A DNA stretch of 9,032 nt from Nitrospiria bacterium (GTDB lineage Bacteria; Nitrospirota; Nitrospiria; Nitrospirales; UBA8639): contig JAUIKP010000106.1 of assembly GCA_030430725.1 (NCBI GenBank), positions 1 to 9,032 of the forward strand. The letters are read 5' to 3'. Position numbers and translations under genes: made by a program. The notes beneath the pieces were generated by a model. It had not been told where the DNA came from. It saw only the letters and a program-made list of their open reading frames with translations, and ran no database searches. Below are positions 1-5,564 of this stretch, one piece after another. Every line of letters starts with the position of its first letter. The first letter of the stretch is position 1.

Positions 1-1
1 A

Positions 2-145
2 GATAGAACCGTTGAGACGTATCAAGACATAATGTCTGGGACTCGTAAGGGGCTGGAAGACATTCAGGAGACGATTAAAGAGGCCGTACAAGCTGGAATG
101 GAAGAATTTCGTAAGGAGTTGAAGGAGATTCGAAGCCAGCCATAA
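2..145 (+). CDS. C-terminal end of a YtxH-like amphipathic-helix protein (5' end outside the window)
   Basis: An open plus-strand frame enters from the left edge and stops at TAA 143-145, giving 47 residues. The visible part has no hydrophobic segment. It is a continuous charged helix rich in Glu, Lys and Gln with regularly spaced Ile, Leu and Met (for example GLEDIQETIKEAV and EEFRKELKEIRSQP), as expected of an amphipathic or coiled-coil tail. Tails of this kind are typical of small YtxH-domain (gas-vesicle-like, stress-associated) proteins, which carry an N-terminal membrane helix followed by such a tail. The N-terminus that would decide this is missing. A phasin-like or other coiled-coil protein is an alternative. 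Coding is well supported by composition; the family call is an inference. Confidence 0.55.
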   Translation, partial: DRTVETYQDIMSGTRKGLEDIQETIKEAVQAGMEEFRKELKEIRSQP

Positions 146-713
146 CGCAAGTGTCAGGGGTTGTATGCCCGAAAAATATCGGAATATGGTCCTTGAGTTG
201 TAACAACACGCTTGCCTTGGGGGCTTCCGCTCCCAATTTTACCAAACCAAGCGATCTTGAGGTGTGGTCATGGGTGTGTTGCCACAGCAACCTCCCTGAA
301 TGGCTTGTTATGTTCTTCTTATGACGGGTGACAGATATCATTAGTATCTGACTGTCAGAATTTTCCATTCCCTCCTGAAATGACTATACCCATTCAAATT
401 ACTAATACTTATTAATGTGCTCTTTCTGACCTACCTCCGGCCTTTGGATTGCCTGTTTTTCGGCATCCGGGAGAACAGCGACTTCAAGATGGACAGGATA
501 GAGGGGTAGGTTTTCGATCAGGGCAGACACGCCCTTCATTGGATTTTCACGGCGATGCCGTAGGCCGGTCTGGTGAGGCATGGCTGATGGTCATGATCAT
601 CGCGAGTTTCCCCCGTTTTTTTGGGAGAATCAACACAAATTCAAGGCAGTCGTATCGCCTGTCCCCCCTCGCTTTCGGAGCAGATATTCATTAGGAGCTG
701 ATTGAATATCTTC
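146..713. other. Gene-poor stretch with no convincing gene
   Basis: About 570 bases between the end of the first gene and the palindromic element. The most protein-like reading here is a 59-codon minus-strand frame at 402-581. Its inner ATG at 537-539 would give 45 residues containing ALIENLPLYPVHLEVAVLPD. Neither start has a Shine-Dalgarno sequence and an in-frame stop lies four codons upstream of the outer ATG, so it may be a gene remnant. Near 329-357 there is a small inverted repeat (TGACAG and CTGTCA) without a T-run. An inverted repeat AGATATTCA / TGAATATCT sits at 682-690 and 703-711, directly beside the larger palindrome. Confidence 0.4.
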
Positions 714-837
714 CGGGTCTGTTGAAAAAAGCCGCCAGCGGCGTTCTCGCCATTTTCCCGTGCTCACGTACTCCTTGTACGCTCCGCGCGCAAAAATGGC
801 TGTGGCCTTGCTGGGCGGACTTTTTTGAACCGACCCG
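714..837. repeat. 124-bp imperfect palindrome, MITE/BIME-like, possible bidirectional terminator
   Basis: The two ends are inverted copies: the left begins CGGGTCTGTTGAAAAAAG followed by CCGCC, and the right, read on the other strand, begins CGGGTCGGTTCAAAAAAG followed by TCCGCC. Inside them a second pair matches (GCCATTTT at 749-756 against its complement in 792-800). The centre is a small hairpin, CGTAC-TCCTT-GTACG, at 767-781. The whole unit could therefore fold on itself. Because the arms carry A6 on one side and T6 on the other, a GC-rich stem followed by U residues forms on either strand, as in a Rho-independent terminator. It lies between a plus-strand gene end and a minus-strand gene end, where such elements are usually tolerated. 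No target-site duplication is obvious. I infer a non-autonomous dispersed repeat; copy number cannot be seen here. Confidence 0.65.
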
Positions 838-906
838 AGGCCTCTGACCTTCAAAGTCGCCTTGGGTTTTTGCCCATGGAGAACAGTATTATTCAACACT
901 CCCCTT

Positions 907-946
907 CCGCATTCCTGTTTGACCGGATTCCTGTGGGTAATTCCTG
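907..946. repeat. Short direct repeats of ATTCCTG
   Basis: ATTCCTG occurs at 911-917, 927-933 and 940-946. The first two lie in near-identical 12-mers, CCGCATTCCTGT (907-918) and CCGGATTCCTGT (923-934), with one mismatch and a 16-base period. They sit just beyond the 3' end of the CBS gene at 975. There is no sign of an array longer than this, so it may be a chance duplication or part of the neighbouring repeat region. Confidence 0.35.
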
Positions 947-974
947 AAATGTAGAGCCAGCGTCGGTGGGGACA

Positions 975-1358
975 TTAGAATTCATCGATGGCTACCGGGT
1001 GTAGAAGATCTCGGACCGACACGATACCGACGATGTCATACCTGTGGGTAACCGCCAGATGGCGTGTGCCGGATCGATCCATCAAATCCGCCGCTTCGAA
1101 TATGGGTGCGTCCTGATCAATGCTGATCACGGGAGCAGTCATAATGGTTTCGACCGTGGTTTGGTCAGGGGACCGATTTGTCGAGATCACCTTACGGACA
1201 ATATCGGACTCAGTGATGATGCCCACAATATGTCCCTCTTGTTTGACGAATACGCTACCGATGCGGCGAATCCGCATTAAAGTAGCGGCTAAAGACACGA
1301 GGTCTCCGCAATTCACTGAGGCGAGATCCTTTTTCATGAGTTCTTCCACTCGAACCAT
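975..1358 (-). CDS. Two-CBS-domain protein (CBS pair), copy 1
   Basis: The 127-residue soluble protein consists of one tandem CBS pair (Bateman module) and nothing else. The first CBS repeat covers roughly residues 5-58 and ends in the characteristic GIITESDIVRKV (46-57). The second covers about 70-122 and ends in GIVSVRDLL (111-119). CBS pairs usually bind adenosine nucleotides or related ligands and control a partner protein; no catalytic domain is present, so it probably acts in trans. The ATG at 1356-1358 has a good upstream AAGGAG. It lies 77 bases downstream of a small membrane-protein gene on the same strand and may share its transcript. It is a full-length paralogue of the protein at 2570-2953, with equal length and 65 of 127 residues identical by my hand count without gaps. 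The ligand and partner are not evident. Confidence 0.9.
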   Translation of the reverse strand: MVRVEELMKKDLASVNCGDLVSLAATLMRIRRIGSVFVKQEGHIVGIITESDIVRKVISTNRSPDQTTVETIMTAPVISIDQDAPIFEAADLMDRSGTRHLAVTHRYDIVGIVSVRDLLHPVAIDEF

Positions 1359-1435
1359 CGGTGTGCTCCTTTCGAAATGACATACAGAAATAGAATGAGA
1401 GATTGGAATGTCCTGGTCCTACTTGAGAACGACGG

Positions 1436-1591
1436 TTAGGCCACCAGGGAGAATTTTCCCTTCGGGCTTTTCCCATGCAAAATCGGATAGCACAGGCGTG
1501 GGCGCCTGGAAAGATGGAGAAGGGTGTGAATGCCGAAAAAAAGCGGCTGAAGAAGTATAAGAATTCCCAGACTAACGACCATCAATTTCAT
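1436..1591 (-). CDS. Small single-helix membrane protein, unknown function
   Basis: The predicted product has 51 residues. It begins with a strongly hydrophobic segment at residues 2-25 (LMVVSLGILILLQPLFFGIH) followed by a short basic tail containing SRRPR and KSPKGK, so a single membrane-spanning helix with a positively charged end is expected. I chose the ATG at 1589-1591 because AGGAG stands seven bases upstream. A ten-codon-longer start in the same frame would have no such site and would put charged residues before the helix. It is upstream of, and co-directional with, the CBS gene at 975-1358, which hints at a two-gene unit. No known family is recognised, and the short length leaves some doubt that it is expressed. 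Confidence 0.5.
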   Translation of the reverse strand: MKLMVVSLGILILLQPLFFGIHTLLHLSRRPRLCYPILHGKSPKGKFSLVA

Positions 1592-1780
1592 AGTGTGTCT
1601 CCTGTTGAATGGGTGTGTCATCGGTGTTCGCTTCTTCGAATATCATGACAGAGTGCTGTTACCAATGGGTTTCCGACTCATTAGCACCTGGTAACATTTT
1701 CATGGGGTCCCGGGTAACCGCTGTTTGTGAGCACGATGCAATCAAGGAGGAAATCAACGACACTCGGGAGGAATGATTCA

Positions 1781-2020
1781 GTGAATGATCGAGGGCTTTC
1801 ATTTGAATCCATGCATAAAGAAATGGGGAATGACGTGGCGGGCATGCTGCAGAGGTTTGGGATCATGGCGTCTTGGCCGATAGGGGATTTTGAACTGTAG
1901 GGGCAGCCTTCGGTGAGGGTTCTCATTTCTTTCGTAAATGACTCCAAGGATGTGAAAGAACTAAATGGAATAGCGATGCCGGCCAAGCTTCCATTCCGCC
2001 GCGAAGGGGATGGAAATTAG
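1781..2020 (+). pseudogene. Small reading frame interrupted by an in-frame TAG
   Basis: A GTG at 1781-1783, with GGGAGGA eight bases upstream, opens a 39-codon frame that meets TAG at 1898-1900. The same frame then stays open for exactly 39 more codons to TAG 2018-2020. Both halves look coding: the first contains HKEMGNDVAGMLQRFGIMAS and the second SVRVLISFVNDSKDVKELNG. The second half ends two bases before the stop of the convergent psiE gene, which is normal gene spacing. An upstream in-frame ATG at 1736 would lengthen the first part by 15 residues but has a weak ribosome site. I read it as one ancestral gene of about 79 codons broken by a nonsense change, a sequencing error, or read-through. 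No family is recognised. An antisense frame of 101 codons over the same region is less protein-like. Confidence 0.4.
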
Positions 2021-2022
2021 TG

Positions 2023-2580
2023 TCATGCTTGCGTGGGGTTATTTAGGTTTGAGGTTGGCGTCCATTCCGGGACACTTTCGGCTCGCGTCGGGGACCATTG
2101 AACGGCAACCACCCGGATAATGGCCAATACCATTAATATTCCACCCAAGATCATCCATTGCTCCAGGTGGGCTTCCGAAAACCATTTCGAGATAATTTCG
2201 GTAAGCATGACCACGAGAATCGTATCCACAATAAACGTGACTTTGACTCGGCCCTCGGAAAAATAGGTGACGGTGGTTTTAAACACCTCGACAATCGCGA
2301 GAATAATCAATGTGTCTACGATGAGTTGACGAAAGACGTGTTCAATGGGTTCCGTGAAAAGGGCTTCTAAATTCATGAAAATTCTCAGGACCCCTCCCGC
2401 AAGCCCTACGAGGATGGTGACAATTAATAGGCTCAGGACGGCTTTGATGCCTTTCATCCAGAAATGAGTCAGGTCGGCCTCCAATGCTTTGGTCAGCCAT
2501 GCCGATGACTGTTGAATGGAGGTATGGAACATTGATGGACCGGTAGGCGGTATGGTGACTTTCATGGGTTTATAATTCAT
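2023..2580 (-). CDS. psiE: PsiE-family (phosphate-starvation-inducible) integral membrane protein
   Basis: The product has 185 residues with four predicted membrane helices at about 44-68, 86-107, 115-133 and 142-161. The core (IEHVFRQLIVDTLIILAIVE, then KTTVTYFSEGRVKV followed by FIVDTILVVMLTEII) matches the pattern of the PsiE family, in which an acidic residue lies in the second helix, a conserved EGR turn follows, and an aspartate lies in the third. Escherichia coli PsiE is induced by phosphate starvation under PhoB, but its biochemical role is unknown. The start is uncertain: TTG at 2587, ATG at 2578-2580 and ATG at 2563-2565 are all in frame, and none has an ideal Shine-Dalgarno sequence. 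I take the middle one; the domain is unaffected. The gene overlaps the end of the upstream CBS gene by 11 bases, implying translational coupling. Its presence beside a pst cluster fits a Pho role. Confidence 0.8.
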   Translation of the reverse strand: MNYKPMKVTIPPTGPSMFHTSIQQSSAWLTKALEADLTHFWMKGIKAVLSLLIVTILVGLAGGVLRIFMNLEALFTEPIEHVFRQLIVDTLIILAIVEVFKTTVTYFSEGRVKVTFIVDTILVVMLTEIISKWFSEAHLEQWMILGGILMVLAIIRVVAVQWSPTRAESVPEWTPTSNLNNPTQA

Positions 2581-2953
2581 CCTTGGCAACCGGAGCTAAT
2601 AAATCACGTACCGACAGCATCCCGAGCACCTGAGTCTCATTGCCTACCAGCAAATGTCTCGTGTGAGCCGCCTGCATGATCCCGGCAGCCTCAAAAACCG
2701 TTTCCGATTCATCAATGGAGACAAGTGGGCTGCTCATGATGGATCCGACTTGGACATACTCTGAAGGGAAGTGAAAGGCCACGACTTTTCTCACAATATC
2801 GCTTTCCGTCACAATGCCCACGAGCTCTTCCCCACGTTTCACCAACAGGCTTCCGATTTTGCGGATTCGCATGAGGTTGGCGGCGACGGATACCGCTTGG
2901 GTGAATTCCACACAGGCCAGTTCTCTCGTCATCAACTGTTCAACTCGTACCAT
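2570..2953 (-). CDS. Two-CBS-domain protein (CBS pair), copy 2, coupled to psiE
   Basis: This 127-residue soluble protein is a single CBS pair. The first repeat (about residues 5-58) ends in GIVTESDIVRKV and the second (about 70-122) ends in MLSVRDLLAPVA. CBS pairs generally sense nucleotides such as AMP, ADP, ATP or S-adenosylmethionine. Here there is no fused effector domain. The ATG at 2951-2953 is preceded by AAAGGAG at good spacing. The stop codon lies inside the start region of psiE, so the two are almost certainly co-translated, and the CBS protein may act on the PsiE membrane protein; that partnership is inference. It is a gap-free paralogue of the CBS protein at 975-1358. A series of 11-bp-spaced repeats in front of it may place the pair under PhoB-type control. 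Confidence 0.9.
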   Translation of the reverse strand: MVRVEQLMTRELACVEFTQAVSVAANLMRIRKIGSLLVKRGEELVGIVTESDIVRKVVAFHFPSEYVQVGSIMSSPLVSIDESETVFEAAGIMQAAHTRHLLVGNETQVLGMLSVRDLLAPVAKDEL

Positions 2954-3005
2954 GTTCTTCTCCTTTATTAAGATGAAAGTTCATGATGGAATGTACCGGC
3001 TTGGT

Positions 3006-3045
3006 ATTAAATCCGGGTCGCACGTATGTGACGCATGTGTAACAT
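3006..3045 (-). promoter_or_regulatory. Candidate Pho-box-like repeats and -10 upstream of the CBS2-psiE pair
   Basis: On the minus strand three heptamers, ATGTTAC, GCGTCAC and GTGCGAC, follow one another at an exact 11-base period (3045 down to 3017). They match the PhoB half-site form CTGTCAC at 5, 5 and 4 of 7 positions. A TTTAAT that could serve as a -10 lies five bases further on (3011-3006). The spacing to this -10 differs from the 10 bases usual after an E. coli Pho box, so the call is tentative. The same intergenic region also has to hold the promoter of the divergent lipoprotein gene, for which TAGAAT at 3084-3089 is a possible -10 without a good -35. Confidence 0.3.
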
Positions 3046-3137
3046 TTCGTCCGCTCCCCTCCTTTTGCGGTGGAAGTCTGGGGTAGAATGACTCGAAAAG
3101 GCAGGGGTATGACATGTTTGATTGGAGGATTACCGGT

Positions 3138-3869
3138 ATGAAACGATCTGCAAGGTTGCTGGGGCTGATAGTGGTGGGGAGTATTTTTTGGGGAGGGTGC
3201 CAGACGCCCCAGTTTCAAACGTTGAAAATTTTAGATAGTCCCAATCGTGTGGTGGCCTTACAGGCTATGCGGGATGCCTATGACGGAAAAGGCTATGATC
3301 ATCCCGTGTCAATCACGAAGGAGGAAATGATTCAAATCTTGGAGGGAGTCCGGGCAGAGAAAACCGGTCTATTCAGCTCTTCGTCCTCCCGGAGTTCCGG
3401 GGCCCATCGAGTATTCAGTCCATCAGAGATTCAATTTTTTGCTCCTCTGATTGTTAAAGGATTGAGTCAAGCCACTCCGGAAGAGATGGTTACCTTCTTT
3501 GAAACTGCTGAAATTGAAACGGATGATCTTGAAAAGAATTTTCAAATCACCACCTCGGGCGGATTCTATGTCGCTGGCGGGAATTTTCACGTTGTTGTGA
3601 GCAATTTTTCCGTTAAAACCCCGCTCTGGCAGGATACGCAGAGATCGAAGTATGACGTAGACGCCGTTCGCACCAATTCTCTCGAGCAATTAAAACCTCA
3701 GCCCGGTCTGCTCGTCTTTGAGCCGCGGGAGTTTTTGGTGGAGACTCCGGATGGAGAAATAGGGGGCTTTTTAAAAGGCAAACCCTGGCAGGCCGCCATA
3801 CGGTATCGTGAGTTTTTAAGCCATTCTATCGCTACCCGGACACACAAGAGTCAACAGGAACCCGATTAA
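3138..3869 (+). CDS. Hypothetical secreted lipoprotein
   Basis: The predicted 243-residue product starts with a lipoprotein-type signal: MKR, a hydrophobic core (LLGLIVVGSIFW) and a Cys at residue 21 in the sequence WGGC. The residue at -3 is Trp rather than the usual Leu, so the lipobox is imperfect. I chose the ATG at 3138 because GGAGG lies nine bases upstream; a start 24 bases earlier would add charged residues before the signal. The mature part has a helix-like N-terminal section (about 33-72), a Ser-rich linker (residues 80-88) and a C-terminal half rich in beta-type sequence (about 136-225). The family is not recognised. It is divergent from the CBS2-psiE pair, converges on phoU, and ends just before a strong hairpin. 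A link to phosphate stress is suggested only by position. Confidence 0.8.
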   Translation: MKRSARLLGLIVVGSIFWGGCQTPQFQTLKILDSPNRVVALQAMRDAYDGKGYDHPVSITKEEMIQILEGVRAEKTGLFSSSSSRSSGAHRVFSPSEIQFFAPLIVKGLSQATPEEMVTFFETAEIETDDLEKNFQITTSGGFYVAGGNFHVVVSNFSVKTPLWQDTQRSKYDVDAVRTNSLEQLKPQPGLLVFEPREFLVETPDGEIGGFLKGKPWQAAIRYREFLSHSIATRTHKSQQEPD

Positions 3870-3872
3870 AGT

Positions 3873-3909
3873 CTTTCCTCACCCGTACGTCCTGCGGTGG
3901 TGAGGAAAG
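3873..3909. terminator. Hairpin terminator between the lipoprotein gene and phoU
   Basis: The arms CTTTCCTCACC (3873-3883) and GGTGAGGAAAG (3899-3909) form a perfect 11-bp stem with a 15-base loop, starting three bases after the lipoprotein stop codon. On the plus strand it is followed by CTTTCTCTC, a pyrimidine stretch with few consecutive T residues. It probably ends the lipoprotein transcript and, since phoU converges from the other side, may also stop pst-phoU transcription. Confidence 0.65.
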
Positions 3910-3966
3910 CTTTCTCTCGGATTCTGAGGTCTAACGAGTCCCTGGGTGTGGTGTGCATCTACTTCT

Positions 3967-4656
3967 TTAAAGCAGTTCACTGATTTTGGGACGGGGGCCT
4001 TGCAAGGGAAGTCCGGTGACCATTAAGTATATTTCCTCGGCAATGTCGGTCACATGATCGCCGGCGCGTTCCAGCCCCTTCGCGATAAATAATAGCTGGA
4101 TCCCGTCTTCGATGTTTCTGCTTTCCTGGTTCATCGCGCTGAGCAGATGCTGAAACAGGTTGGCATAGACGACATCCAATTCTGCGTCATCCGCCCAGGC
4201 AACATTGGCTAAGGGGGCATTTTGGTGGATGTAGGATTCCGTAACCTGGGACAACATGGATTGAATGCGTGTTCCCATCCATTGGAATTGTTCGATTAAT
4301 TCGGCAATATTGTGCTGTGACAAATGCCGGCTGCGTTTGGCGGTATTTTTCGCGTAATCCCCGATCCGCTCCAAATGGATGGCGATGCGAGATGCCGCCA
4401 GAATGGCCCTCAGGTCGTCAGCCATGGCCTGTTGCCTCGCCAGGGTGCGGGTCGTGTGAGTATGAATTTTTTCTTGAAGGGTATCGGCCATACGGTCGTC
4501 GGCAATGACCTGCTCCGCCAGGGTGGCATCGTTCTCCACCAATGCGGTCATCGCGCGGTGCAGTTGTTCCGATACGTGGTTTGAGAGCGCCACGATCTCC
4601 TGCCGAAGGGTGTTCAGGTCTTCGTCAAAGATGCGTAGAGTGTGTCGGTTGTTCAT
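3967..4656 (-). CDS. phoU: Phosphate signalling regulator PhoU
   Basis: The 229-residue, cytoplasmic, all-helical protein has two PhoU repeats. Each carries the signature metal-binding helix: LERIGDYAKN at about 95-104 and LERAGDHVTDIAEE at about 195-208. The length is typical of the family. PhoU associates with the PstSCAB transporter and the PhoR kinase, and signals phosphate sufficiency so that the Pho regulon is shut off; loss in E. coli leads to uncontrolled uptake. It is the last gene of the pst cluster here, 32 bases after pstB, with AAAGGA ahead of its ATG. No phoB or phoR is in the window, so the partner two-component system must be elsewhere. It converges on the lipoprotein gene, with a hairpin between. 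Confidence 0.95.
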   Translation of the reverse strand: MNNRHTLRIFDEDLNTLRQEIVALSNHVSEQLHRAMTALVENDATLAEQVIADDRMADTLQEKIHTHTTRTLARQQAMADDLRAILAASRIAIHLERIGDYAKNTAKRSRHLSQHNIAELIEQFQWMGTRIQSMLSQVTESYIHQNAPLANVAWADDAELDVVYANLFQHLLSAMNQESRNIEDGIQLLFIAKGLERAGDHVTDIAEEIYLMVTGLPLQGPRPKISELL

Positions 4657-4688
4657 GATGATCCTTTCAAAACAGGTGTTCCCCCGGT

Positions 4689-5522
4689 TTATCCAAACCG
4701 GCCGGTGATATAATCCCGCGTCAGTGTTTCTTGCGGCGTGGTAAACAGTTCTCCTGTTGGAGCAAATTCAATCAGTTTGCCCAGATGCATGTAGGCGGTA
4801 AAGTCCGAAATTCTGGCTGCCTGCTGCATGTTGTGGGTGACTATGATCACCGTGAATCGATTGCGAATGTCGGTAATCAGATCTTCGACCTTGGCGGTGG
4901 CAATGGGGTCCAATGCCGAGGTGGGTTCATCCAGTAAGAGAATTTCAGGTTGGGGGGCCAGGGCTCTGGCGATACATAACCGTTGTTGTTGTCCCCCAGA
5001 GAGGCCGTAGGCCGATTGCGAGAGGCGATCCTTCACTTCCTCCCACAAGGCCGCATCCCGTAAGGCCTGTTCTACCCGGTCGCTCAACAGTTTTTTGTTC
5101 TGGACGCCCTGAATCCGGAGGCCGGCCGCCACGTTTTCAAAGATGGATTTGGGAAAAGGATTGGGTTTTTGGAACACCATCCCGATTCGAAGTCTGACCA
5201 TGAAGGGATCAAGCTCGATCAGATTGTGATTTTCGGGAAAAAGACAAATTTCTCCGCTATACCGGTTGCCCGCATAGAGATCATGCATACGGTTAAACGA
5301 CCGGAGGAGAGTGCTTTTCCCGCACCCGGATGGACCGATCAACGCGGTGACCTTCCGATAGGCAATCGACAAGGTGATTTCCTTCAAGGCTTGGGTTTCA
5401 CCATACCAAAAGCTGAGTTTCCGAATTTCTGCGGCTAGAGATTCCCGTTGGGCATGGGGGGGAGGCTCGGTCTTTGGCGACAGTTGCGTGACGTGCTGAT
5501 CATGAAAAATCTTCTGTGTCAT
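4689..5522 (-). CDS. pstB: Phosphate ABC transporter ATP-binding protein PstB
   Basis: The 277-residue protein is the cytoplasmic ATPase of the high-affinity phosphate importer and would bind the cytoplasmic side of PstC and PstA. All ABC motifs are intact: Walker [10 protein letters not shown] (63-71), Q-loop Gln118 in FQKPNPFP, the signature LSGGQQQR (174-181), Walker B ILLLDEP (194-200) and the switch His230 in [15 protein letters not shown] and the pattern after Walker A (RSFNRMHDL) are characteristic of PstB rather than other importers. The extra 25-30 N-terminal residues are polar and probably disordered; a later start is possible, but AAGGA precedes the ATG chosen. It lies 42 bases after pstA and 32 before phoU, clearly within one operon. 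Confidence 0.97.
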   Translation of the reverse strand: MTQKIFHDQHVTQLSPKTEPPPHAQRESLAAEIRKLSFWYGETQALKEITLSIAYRKVTALIGPSGCGKSTLLRSFNRMHDLYAGNRYSGEICLFPENHNLIELDPFMVRLRIGMVFQKPNPFPKSIFENVAAGLRIQGVQNKKLLSDRVEQALRDAALWEEVKDRLSQSAYGLSGGQQQRLCIARALAPQPEILLLDEPTSALDPIATAKVEDLITDIRNRFTVIIVTHNMQQAARISDFTAYMHLGKLIEFAPTGELFTTPQETLTRDYITGRFG

Positions 5523-5564
5523 GTGGGTGGTTCCTTGGTTGGGCTAAGAGGTCATTACGGATGG

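Noticed and set aside
75..368. 97-codon minus-strand frame with an AGGAGG close to its ATG
   Set aside because: Its 3' quarter overlaps the clearly coding end of the first plus-strand gene, the ribosome site is only two bases from ATG, and the composition (many His, Ser and Thr, no pattern) is not protein-like.
449..694. 81-codon plus-strand frame
   Set aside because: It starts with a non-ATG codon without a ribosome site, has a Gly/Arg/Gln-rich antisense-type composition, and opposes the more plausible minus-strand frame at 402-581.
630..899. 89-codon minus-strand frame
   Set aside because: It runs straight through the 714-837 palindrome; the open frame is a by-product of the repeat.
1681..1986. 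101-codon minus-strand frame
   Set aside because: Rich in Ser, Pro and Cys without hydrophobic periodicity, no ribosome site, and it opposes the better plus-strand frame interrupted by TAG. Some doubt remains because that frame is itself broken.
2581..2589. TTG at 2587-2589 as psiE start
   Set aside because: No ribosome site in front, rarer start codon, and deeper overlap with the CBS gene than the ATG at 2578-2580.
3028..3045. CRP/FNR-type site TGTGA near 3028
   Set aside because: The second half does not match TCACA at the required spacing; the 11-base direct repeat explains the pattern better.
3114..3137. ATG at 3114 as lipoprotein start
   Set aside because: It would place a polar stretch before the signal peptide; the ATG at 3138 has GGAGG at suitable distance.
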